Made by a program: the position numbers and the translations under genes. From the NCBI GenBank assembly GCA_033439265.1, contig JAVTVX010000027.1, positions 1,937,001 through 2,001,000 on the forward strand: 64,000 nt of DNA. Reading direction: 5' to 3'. The stretch comes from Dillenia suffruticosa. Taxonomy: Eukaryota; Streptophyta; Magnoliopsida; Dilleniales; Dilleniaceae. Numbering within the stretch: the stretch's first letter is position 1; each line of letters begins with the position of its first letter. Positions 36,158 through 46,400 of this stretch are shown here, piece by piece. Below the pieces are notes generated by a model. The model had not been told where the DNA came from, made no database searches, and saw only the letters and a program-made list of their open reading frames with translations.

Positions 36158-39100
36158 TCTTATAAAGTTGACAAAAAAAATTAATAATGGATGGAAATAT
36201 AAAGAAAAAGGGAGAAGAAGGGAGAAGAAAAAGGAAGAGGCTTTAATAAAAATATGGGAAGCACTTTAGTAGTTGTAGGGTATTATCCTTTTCTAGGGTA
36301 CGTGCATAATGGAAGTTGAATTGATTGGTTGAGGAAGAAGTTGATGATGATGGGATTTTGCACCACCAGTCAGACACAGAGAAGAACATATTCTCTTGCT
36401 CTCTTCAGTCGCCGCCAATCCACACACAACGCTTTACGCCCTTGGCGTGATGTATACGCGCTCATTTCAGATGAATCAAATGGACAAAAGCATATATGGA
36501 TTTGAACTACTACATGAATTTTTATTAATTTTATAAATATATATTAGTTTATAAAAATTAAATCGACAGGCCGGAAGTTATTCAAAACCACAGGAAGAGA
36601 ATAAAAATATATATTAATTTTTTAAAATAAATATATATTAATTTTTTAATAAATATATCTAAATTTTTTTTTTCAGATAAATCATGTATATCAATAACCA
36701 TATTTGATTCAATTCAAATTATATTCTTAACGAATAAAATTCTCTCGTTATATACTTTCTTAATATATAAGATTTGAACATGAGATTTTAAACAAGTACT
36801 AATGTTCGATCATTTAAATGACTCAGAAAGATTAAAGGAGATAGGTGTTTTTCCATTAAATGGGTGTAAATTCTAATAATTTATTTTTGACAAAACAGCT
36901 AAATTATGGTTAAAGATTTAAATTATTCTTTATTAATGACATGACACAAATCTAACTTCTTTGAAAAAGAAAATTAAAATAATTCATCCCATTATCATGA
37001 GATTCATCTTTTTTCACATATAATTTTTTAAAAAATAGAGATTAATAAACACCGACAACAACGTTAAATAAATAAATACTCAATATATAAATAGTTTGAT
37101 AATAATTTTATATTATTAATTATTCTTTTGTGGAGAATTATTTTGAAAATTAGTTCATATGAAATTAAAATCATGAATTCAGATTTCAGCAATAGAAATT
37201 ATTTAGGAATAATCCCTACCAAACAATCGTACAGAAGAAGAATATAAACGACGGTCACTACCATAATTTATGCTAAAAAAAATATGAAAGAATTAAAAAA
37301 AAAAAAACACGTAACCGACAAAAAGCGGCCTAGTGGGGTCAAAAATGACGGTGACGTGTCCTGCAACGTCAACGTCACTTCTCCCTCAGCAGGAAAATTC
37401 CTCTCTTCCCTGTCCTCAAAACAATCCTTGCATCAAAATGTTATCTCTCTCTGTTTCTTTTTTTACATGAGATTTGAACAAAATTAAAAAAGAAAAGTTG
37501 TGACCATCTTCTCTCTTTTCTTTTTTTTTTTAAATCAATAAATTTAATTTAAATAATTATAAAATTCAATTAAAAAATTAATTGTTATAATATTTATTTT
37601 TTTTATTTTCAAATTTTAAAACTAAAAATTTTTTAATTTAATAATTTTAAATTATTAATAAACAAGTTTAAAATATGTTGAGATAAATTATTTCGTAAAA
37701 TTGGTTTTTTGTATTTTTATTTTCGGATCAAATAAATAAAGTGATCTTTGACCTACATTTGAAAAAAGTTGAAATCTAAAGCAAAATAAAGGGTGTTTTT
37801 TGACCCCCCAAAAATTGCTTCTTGCAGGCAATATAAAGTAGCAAAAAAGTTTGCTTAAGATTAATGCAATGCAATTTTTAGGCCCTTTGATGCTTTCTGT
37901 GTCCACATCCAAATGTGAACCCCTTGTAAAGCTTGATCTTGTCTTGGTTGAGTCACAAAACCTGGATTCTTTTAAACTTTTTAAATCAAAAGGTAAAGAA
38001 TTTCCTGCGTAATTGTGATATGGAAAGGTTTATGAAGGAAAAGGTCGGACATGAATCAATTGGCTCGAGTATGGATACAAGCTTAGTATTTGAAATTCGC
38101 ATATGAATTATCACAACTTAAAAAAGTATCAAACTGACTGAATAAGATTTAGACAGAGTTAAAAATAAGAAATTTATATTAAAAGATACAAAATACGATA
38201 TACATTTAATGTCATAAGTTTTAATTAAAAACACAATATTTACGATTAAAACTTTTAAGATTATACATAAACGTATATTGTTGTAGGACATAAATTAATT
38301 CAAACCATTGGTAAAGGGCTCTGACAAGGCTGATACAAAAGGTGAGTCGACTCCAAAAGAGTGGTAAATATATTATTCTAGGACACCTAGGACTCGAACC
38401 CTAGTGCCAAGGAGGTGAATGTGAACTTGGAATTGCTTAATCTTAAGCATGGACCCAAGGTGGGGTCGTTCTTCCTTTTATTTCTTTTGGACATCTCTGG
38501 GGTGGGGAAGATTTCGTTTTCAGTGAAAAAAGGGTCCGCCCAGCAGTGAAATGGAACCTTAACACCCCAGATCTTGACTCCCTTCACTCTTTTGTGATTA
38601 AAGTCAAGTTCCTGTGTCCACTTCCCTCTCTCTCTCTCTCACTCTAACTGACATCCAAAATTATAATTTAATTAATTCGATCTGAATATTTATAGAGAAA
38701 AAATTTAATAAATTATTTTATTAAACTGAATATTTATCAGTATCTACTTCTCTCACTGCTCGCTCCTACTTTCTGCCCTTTTTGCTTTGGAAATTGGTAC
38801 GCGTCCGGCAAGCAATTTTTTTTTAATTTATGCTCATTACATAAATTAAAGGAAAATGCATGGATAAAATACTCTTTATATAAAAAAAAATAGAAGTAGT
38901 CATTTTTGAATTATTCGTGACTTTGATTGATTCCAATGTGATTTGGATCGATTTGTATATTTAATCAAGTCATATTTAGGCATAAAAGTTGGCTCATTTC
39001 ATTATCAAACTTTGCCTGTTTTTGTTTAATATAAATCATGAGTTTGTGACAAATCTGCCTAATTACATATAAAATAATATAATTAATAAATATCATAAAA

Positions 39101-40157
39101 AATTTGTATTTAATAATGATATCATATTTATTTCTCTATTTGAAATTTATTTATAGATATAACGTATAATAAATTAATAAATCCCTTTAAATTTACAGAC
39201 GAATCATGTTCAGTCTAATGAATCATATATCACAATACAGAATTAAACTAATAATCTTAATAATAGTCCAGACTTATTAAGATTTTGGTTTGACTCGCTC
39301 TAACTCTTTCCACTCTAGAGTAAAATAAGTGATCTAAATTTCTAAAGGATGAAGTTAAGGGTAATACAAGGCAACCAAAGTAAGAGGTTTAAATGTTTTA
39401 CTTAAATTTTGGGTTTAATGGGTATGCTTTTTTAGTACGTGTAATTTATGAATTCGTATACATATTTAATGAATTTATTAGCCTAAATTCAGAAGGTAAT
39501 GCATAATTTATAAAATCCAAAAATGTCAAAAGTATTACTCCTGGTATATGTTACTCGAGATTTTTTTTTTTTTTTTACATTTTTTCTCTGTTTAAATTTG
39601 ATGTGTTGATCTTTTGGGTATCCAAAATTTTGCATGAGTTGATGATAATGAATGTTTGGCATCCTCTCTTTCTCTCTCGAATGAAATTGTTGATTTTTTT
39701 TCCGAGAAAATAATTACAAAAAAATCAAAGGAACACAACTAATGTCGACCCATCCACTTATCCCTGTTGATCTGAAAGAATCGTTACTCGAATAAACTAT
39801 TCTCCAGCCCCTTTTAAATCACACGGAAAGGCCCGAAAATTTCTGCAAAAATACAGAAAGCAATAATAACAATAAATTACAAAAACAGAAGTACATGTTT
39901 TTTTTTTTGGCGCCTCAGCCGGAGGGAAGAAGCGCGGGAATCGAAGAAAAAGCGATCGAAATGAAGCTTAATTCACAAGCCTCCAAAAAATATAATAACA
40001 AAAATAAAAAAGATAAAAATGCAACTCCTGGCTCGAGGGTCCCACATGTATCATCCATCATCACCATCCCGACACATCCATGCACGCAAAGTTTTAAAAT
40101 CCCCCTTCTTCCCCCCCCACCCCCCCAAAGTCCCTTCACCCACTCAAAGCTTCATCT

Positions 40158-40165
<8 letters not shown>

Positions 40166-40198
<33 letters not shown>
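40166..40198. repeat. (GA)n run immediately before the SCL15 start codon
   Basis: The run ends 11 bases before the ATG at 40210 and so lies in the 5' leader. If an upstream in-frame ATG were used it would encode an Arg-Glu repeat, which is one reason to prefer 40210 as the start. Confidence 0.85.
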
Positions 40199-40202
<4 letters not shown>

Positions 40203-40209
40203 TCCCGAA

Positions 40210-41667
40210 ATGAAAGTCCCATTGAAATCATCACAAACCAATTCCGTTAATCCCACTTTACATACCCTTTGTTACGAACCCACTTCGGTGCTGGATGTTC
40301 GCCGGAGTCCGAGTCCCGCCTCTGCAGTTCCGGCAGTTTCTGCGGTTATTGAGAATCGTTCTGAGGACACTCTGCTTCAGTGGGATGACGAGTACGTGTT
40401 AAACCAAATCGGCGATTGGGATTCTATGCTTCGGGATTTGGAATTACACGACGAATCCTCCAATTCTCATCTTCAACACTTCTCTGATATTTCATCCGAA
40501 TATAATAACATTCTCTCTCTTCAGAGTCCGAACCAGAATTTCTGTAATTATTTGGGGGATTCGGATTTGAGTTTCATCGACGAGCTTATTAGAGCCGCCG
40601 AGTTCTTCGAGCTTAACGAGCTCCAACTCATGCAGCTGATATTGGCGCGGCTCAATCAACGGCTCAAATCTCCATCAGGAAAACCGTTACAGCGAGCCGC
40701 GTTTTACTTCAAAGAAGCTCTTCTCTCTCTCCTCTCCGGCTGCTCCAATCGTCCTGCTCGGTCTTCGTCGCTCGAAATCGTTCACACAATCCGCGCCTAC
40801 AAGGCCTTCTCCGGAATCTCTCCGGTTCCGATGTTCGCGAATTTCACCGCTAACCAAGCCGTTCTCGAAGCCGTCGACGGATCGGCTTTCGTTCACATCA
40901 TCGACTTCGACATCGGACTTGGAGGTCAGTGGTCATCGTTCATGAAAGAAATTGCCGACAGATACGATTCCAGTAAAACCAAACCACCGGTTCTTCGAAT
41001 CAGCGCAATAGTCACCGAAGAATGCGCGATCGAAACGATGCTGATCAGAGATAATCTCTCTCAGTTCGCGGAAGAGCTCAAAATCAGATTTCACATCGAG
41101 TTCATCTTGCTTCGGAACTTCGAGGTTTTATCTTTCAAATCGATCAAATTCATCGACGGTGAAAAACTCGCCGTCAATCTTTCTCCGTTTATTTTCCGGC
41201 GACTCGGTGAATCAGTCAGAGTTTCAGGTTTTCTCTCCGATCTACGGAGGATTTCGCCGGACGTGGTGGTTTTCGTGGACTGCGAAGGGTGGATTGGGTC
41301 GGAAACAACGTCGTTTCGGCGGAGTTTCATTGAAGGCCTGGAGTTTTACTCTTCTCTGTTCGAGTCTCTCGACGCAGCGGGCGTCAGCGGAAGCGATTGG
41401 GTGAAGAAAATCGAAGCCTTCGTTTTGCAGCCAAAGATTCTCGCGAGCGTAAGCGGTGGGTTTCGTAATACGACGTCGTCCTGGAGGGACCTGTTTTCGG
41501 GCTCGGGCATGAGACCCTTGCTGTTTAGTCAGTTTGCAGAGTTTCAGGCCGAGTGTTTGGTGAGGAGGGCTCAGCTTAGAGGGTTCCACTTGGCAAAACG
41601 ACATACCGAGATGTTGCTTTGCTGGCATGAGAGAGTGCTGGTGTCCACGTCAGCATGGAGGTGGTGA
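40210..41667 (+). CDS. SCL15: GRAS transcription factor, SCL15/HAM4 type, with miR171 site
   Basis: This intronless gene encodes 485 residues. I chose the ATG at 40210 because MKVPLKSS matches the SCL15 N-terminus (MKIPASS, from memory); the frame stays open upstream to 39895. The GRAS domain starts near residue 118. LHR I includes FIDELIRAAEFFELNELQLM, the VHIID motif is VHIIDFDIG from residue 228, a PFYRE-like region follows, and the SAW end is WHERVLVSTSAWRW. HAM-family GRAS proteins maintain shoot meristem cells with WUSCHEL/WOX partners; Arabidopsis SCL15 (HAM4) is also linked to repression of seed genes. The residues LILARLNQ at 143-150 are encoded by a perfect miR171 complement (40638-40658). 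A G-rich stretch follows in the 3' UTR. GRAS identity is certain, and the SCL15 type is strongly supported by sequence and neighbours. Confidence 0.95.
   Translation: MKVPLKSSQTNSVNPTLHTLCYEPTSVLDVRRSPSPASAVPAVSAVIENRSEDTLLQWDDEYVLNQIGDWDSMLRDLELHDESSNSHLQHFSDISSEYNNILSLQSPNQNFCNYLGDSDLSFIDELIRAAEFFELNELQLMQLILARLNQRLKSPSGKPLQRAAFYFKEALLSLLSGCSNRPARSSSLEIVHTIRAYKAFSGISPVPMFANFTANQAVLEAVDGSAFVHIIDFDIGLGGQWSSFMKEIADRYDSSKTKPPVLRISAIVTEECAIETMLIRDNLSQFAEELKIRFHIEFILLRNFEVLSFKSIKFIDGEKLAVNLSPFIFRRLGESVRVSGFLSDLRRISPDVVVFVDCEGWIGSETTSFRRSFIEGLEFYSSLFESLDAAGVSGSDWVKKIEAFVLQPKILASVSGGFRNTTSSWRDLFSGSGMRPLLFSQFAEFQAECLVRRAQLRGFHLAKRHTEMLLCWHERVLVSTSAWRW
40638..40658 (+). promoter_or_regulatory. Predicted miR171 target site
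   Basis: All 21 bases, from GATATTGG to CTCAATCA, are the exact reverse complement of the canonical miR171 sequence (UGAUUGAGCC...). The site lies in the LHR I coding region at the same place as in the known miR171 targets SCL6, SCL22 and SCL27. Cleavage would be expected between target bases paired to miRNA positions 10 and 11. The match is read directly; recognition in vivo is inference. Confidence 0.85.
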
Positions 41668-41916
41668 TCTTATATTTGAAGGGCAAACAACCTAGAAAAA
41701 GATAAGGATTCTAGGGGTTGGTTTGTGATGTATGTATGTTTGCTGTTTTGCTTGTATTTTTTTTTTTGTTTTTGGGGGGAAGGAGGGGGGGGGGGGGTGG
41801 GGTGTGTTTGTGCTCATAATGGGGTTTTATTGGTTATGCCCCACTTGCTTAAATTTCATGTTTTACATAGAATTTAGGTTGTTCCACAACCCAATTGTAA
41901 GAGAACTTGTTATTAT
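41668..41916 (+). other. SCL15 3' UTR with G-rich run
   Basis: This is the presumed 3' UTR. At 41774-41802 the transcript strand has several G tracts (G6, G13, G4), enough to form a G-quadruplex in RNA. The polyadenylation site cannot be fixed. Confidence 0.5.
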
Positions 41917-42186
41917 TCTATCCCTTGTGCAAACAATTTAGAAAAATGCAACATTTAGAACTATATATTTATAATTTATAGACTTTTGGATAATTTTTTC
42001 TAAATTAAGTCTTAAATTTAAAATTTCCCATTTGCACAAATTTCTTTAAAACAAAATTATAAGTCAGTTGTAAACTAATTAATCCAATAACACTTATAGA
42101 TAGGTTGCTTGTATAAATAACACAAGAAATATAACTATCAGTTATTAAAAAAAAAAATGACTCAAGATATTTGCACAAGGGATAGA
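41917..42186. mobile_element. MITE-like element with 17-bp perfect terminal inverted repeats
   Basis: TCTATCCCTTGTGCAAA (41917-41933) is exactly inverted at 42170-42186. The 236-bp interior is strongly AT-rich and non-coding, as in MITEs. I could not find a convincing target-site duplication, so the superfamily is open. It lies about 250 bases past the SCL15 stop codon. Confidence 0.6.
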
Positions 42187-43267
42187 GAGCTCTCAAGGCA
42201 ATGGAATATCAACAATAAGCTCATTTGGTCTTGTATTGGGATTGGCCACTCAAATTTACATGGTTGCGAGTGGATGTGGTGTGTAAGCTCTAGTTAAAGT
42301 CAGCAGCCCCATCCACAAATAGAGGGTAAGCCTTTACAAACCGAAGAGAACAGCCTCCTCAGAAAGGAGAAGGAAACAAGCTCCATCCTTAAGAGCTTTG
42401 CTTTTTTAGAGTAGGGTTTGTGTACAAACAAGACATTAAAAGGTTGCTTCTCAATGATGCTCCAGATTGAAATTCAAAGGTCAAGATTTGGCAAATTTAT
42501 GAGTGAGGGCAAAAATCGCAAGTGGGGGCATGTTTCCTAATTCCTATATTAAAATTATATGTTTCGTGGGTTAGTCAATGTCCTGGCTGCAAAACAAAGG
42601 TTGGCTGGTGCCCTTACCTCTGTTTCTCTTTGTCTCGGATTGGATTGAAAGTTCTTATGATCCAAATTTATCCTCATTTTGCTTCTCAACCCTAGTTTTA
42701 AACGAGGGCTTAATATTTTTTAAAATCAGTGTTAAATCTCTGATCAAAATCAAAATAAGAGATAAATATAGGTTGAATTTATATTATCAGTTAATTGATA
42801 ATCGATGAATCTATTTCATTATTTGGCTTGTTTGGATATTTAGATAAATTAATTTATTTTAAGATAATAATAGTTAAATGATTTGCTACTCTTTTATTAC
42901 TTTGTATATATAATAAATAAAAATTTTATTAAGTGCCAGAATATTTTGCTAATAGCATCACGATTAATCATCTTGTGAATTGCTCTTTCTCGACATTTTG
43001 CTATGTTAAGATGAATTTATCTTAGATTTTTCCTTATTTTCTTAATCTCTTATTCATAGATCATGATTTTATCTTTTTTTTTTATTTAAATTTTTTGTGG
43101 TCTCGAAAAATTTTCCAGGTTTTATTAAAAATATAAAAATAAAATTCTTTACTCATTTATTGGAACTTCGAAATTTTGATGCTCCGGAGCCTGCACTGTA
43201 CGCTCGAAAACGTATCGAAAACGCAGCGTCGTATGAAAAGGACAGGATGGAAATCTGAACCCCAAGG

Positions 43268-43269
<2 letters not shown>
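42187..43269. other. Intergenic between SCL15 and HVA22k
   Basis: No gene is seen. The second half is AT-rich. The last 250 bases become the HVA22k promoter. Confidence 0.5.

Positions 43270-43307
<38 letters not shown>
43270..43307. repeat. (GA)n run in the HVA22k leader or proximal promoter
   Basis: A run of about 38 bases ending 118 bases before the HVA22k start codon. Confidence 0.85.
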
Positions 43308-43310
<3 letters not shown>

Positions 43311-43425
43311 TTCAAATGAAGATCGAGTAAACTTAAACAGGTTGTTCCCAAATATTCCCACACCCATCTCTCTTTCTCTCAGTTTCGGCGAGAATCCTTC
43401 CGGCCTTCAGCCTTAAATCTTCAGA

Positions 43426-46400
43426 ATGGCCTTTCTTGCTTCAAACATTGCAAACGAGGTCAGTCTCAAATTCTAGGGTTTCTTACCTCGCATTATTCGT
43501 TCTTTTGTTGGTTTGATTTTAGGGATTCGAAATCACCCTACGTTTTATTCCAATACTTCTATGAATCTGATTTCAAGTTCTTTTTTTTTTTTGTTTTTAT
43601 TCATTGCCTCCCATGAAATTGAAATGCACGCTTTGATGGCTGAGTATTTAATTAACCTAGTTTCTATTTGAAGTACGAGTACGTCCGAGGAAAACACCAG
43701 TCGGGGGCCAAGTTTTAAGAAAAAAAGTATAGTACATATAATTTTAAAAATCATAATCCTAAATGTTATTTCCCCCATAAATTTTAACCACTTCCTCCTG
43801 ACCATCGGCCCCTGGTTCGCCTCCATTAGAGAAAATCTTTGCCACGCTAGAATTGAATTTTCGCCCGTAGTAAAAATTTTTAGACTTTGCCCCTAAAACC
43901 AGTCATATGTATTATGGGTAAGGATTGATTCGTCGATTTCATGCTTAGGGTAATGCTAGATGTGGTTGGTGTCTTCAGAATTACGATAAGAATGGGTGGG
44001 GGTTTTGTGTATTTAGTCATGTATTACTAGGGATTTCGAGAGAGTCACCAAGGGAAAAGAAAATGTGGATGTTGTATCATGAGACTGTTTAGTGTCAGGT
44101 TCAGATTCTCTTTGCGGTTTCTGGTGGGTGGGGACAAAGCCAGATTTTTATTGGGGATGCAGTACTACATGCACCGGGGGTTATAATTTTTAAAATTGTA
44201 TATAATTTTTTTCCTAAAATTTAGGAGGGGTGGTAGCCCCAGCCCCTGTCCCTTCACCCATGCTGGAGGGAGTACCAATATAGATGAGGTGAGATTAGTG
44301 TAGATTGCACATAAATTGCTCGAGAACGAAATGGTACTGTGGAGCTGTAGGTCTTGCCTTTCAAAGATATAATCTTTTTTTTTTTTTTTTTTTTTGAGTG
44401 GGGTTATAACAAAGCACGACACAACAAAGTTATAAAAATTTTGCACTGTTGTAAGTAACAAAATGATTTCTAGAAGGGCTTATGTGCAACATTAGATACG
44501 TATGCTTCATCTTCAATGAAGGATGATGAAGGGGAGGGATGCTTTTGATTAGAGAAACTATGAGGCATTAATGAAATTCATCATGAGCCGCTGTTGAGTT
44601 GCAAAATTTGCCTCTGCCTGCTATCTCAATTTGGTTGGCTCTGGCCTGGGGTCAACAATGGTTACATTGATGCACAAGCATGTATCTTGAGTCATATCCG
44701 TGCACCATGCTTCATTGGACACATGACACTGTTGTGTACCTCATTGTCTCATCCACACAACTTTCTTATTGCATTTTTTTTCCAGATGAAACTCTTCTTT
44801 AATTATCGGAAAACTCACAATAGACAACATTTTATTTTAATAAATATTAATAGGTTTTTGGGGTTTGTAAAATGAATACTAAAATAAGAAAGTAAAAAAG
44901 GACCAAGGAAGAAAAATGCAAGGGATGTTACAGAAGGAGAATGAATGAATATCTCTATAGAAATCTCAGGCCACTTCTGACTTCAAGAATTGGCTCAGTT
45001 TTGAAAGCAAAACCAAGAGCTGAAACTTGTTTGCTCTTAAATCAAATCAAGAGCAACAACTTAGTCAATTTCATGAACTTGATTCTGGACAAACCTTCTG
45101 CTTCTGGAATTAAGTAAACCAAAAATGCTAGCTTGAGATCAGGCTTTTATAGCCGCTAGACCATAGTGTGATGCACTTGAAAAGAAATTTAGTTATAAAG
45201 AGATGCTTATTTATTTCTTCTCAGTAAAAAGGTACTAGAGATTGGACTCATTCTATGAATTCAAGCTTAATAGCAACAATATGCAATTGTATTAATGGTG
45301 TTGGAGGAAGAACAGAAGTCATTGCTAGTGATAGGAACTTGGCTTTCCTAAAGGTTTGGAATCCAATCGTACTTCTAATTTGATGCAGGTAGGGCTGCGG
45401 TTGCTCCTTTGTCCTCTTGGTTCTAATATCGTGGTTCGAACAGCATGGTAAGCTGTGTTGTATTTGTTAGTCCCCCTCTCGACTTGATCAGATCATTTTA
45501 TCCTTTGAGAATGCAGGGTACATTGTTTGTCTCTGTGAGGTTTACACTTGCTAATGCTGGTTACAATGATGCTACATGCATGTGACATATGGAAAATCTC
45601 TCTTATATGTAGGAAGCAATGAAGCTCATTGGACATTTCTTTGATGCTATTGTAGTTAATAATTTTCTGTTTATTTTGCATTGATTTGTTGATGTAAACC
45701 ATGTCTACCTACTTGCTCAGAAAATAAAATACTTGTGGCTGTTATTTCTCAGTTAGTTGACACCAGTTATCTGTATATGCAGTTGTTCTGTGGGAATTGC
45801 TTTCCCAGTTTACTCGACCATCAAAGCTATTGAGACAAGAGATCAAAATGAGCAGCATAAGTGGCTTTTGTATTGGGCTGGTTAGTGATTTCCCATTTTC
45901 CTGTCCTGGGAAAGTTCTATTGTGTTGGTTTCATAGGTCCTTATACTCGTTGTAATTATTAAGTTAGTCCAGCCCTTTTAGTTTTCTTTTTCTTCCTGCT
46001 TCTGTTTGGTATCCCTTGGAAAGGGCACATGAGGTTCTTACTGCTTACTATTTGTGGCATTATGAGGCTGTTCAGAACCAGATACTGACTTTTTTATGAG
46101 AACCATCTAAATTTCTTTAGGCCAGGGCCTTGGGTCCTAAATGAAATTCTAAATGAGGTGGTGGGCACATGTTAAGTTTTTGTTTTCATAGTTAATCTGA
46201 GTTAATTGCAATTCATTTATGCATTTGAGAGGTTTAATCAGATTTAGGTGTCTAATGACTATGGAATGAGCTCAGAACATCCTGTAAAAGGTTGATCTTG
46301 CATGCATCTGTTTGCATATTTCTGTTGAGGTGCTAAAGGAAGCTTGGGAAGTGGATGCTGAAACACAGTGATTAAGATTTATGATCTGTAAAATTTAAGG

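Larger units (their letters stand above)
32447..39894. other. Gene-poor AT-rich region (7.4 kb)
   Basis: After the PP2C 3' UTR I find no coding region, RNA gene or complete transposon. The contents are microsatellites ((TC)n at 35194-35230 and (GA)n at 36078-36154), a 14-base C run at 34951-34964, two short tandem duplications (34097-34144 and 34370-34406), and SINE-like elements at 33971-34055 and 34576-34672. Another antisense SINE-like patch may lie at 36740-36830, and tRNA-like B-box debris (GACTCGAACCC) at 38391. Open frames here are short and unrelated to known families. Confidence 0.5.

Noticed and set aside
36350-36510. Short frame MMMGFCTTSQTQRRTYSLAL... in the gene-poor region
   Set aside because: About 50 codons, no recognised domain, no supported splice partner. 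Probably chance.
38380-38430. tRNA gene on the minus strand (B-box GGGTTCGAGTCC)
   Set aside because: No A-box at the right spacing and no cloverleaf could be drawn. More likely SINE-type debris.
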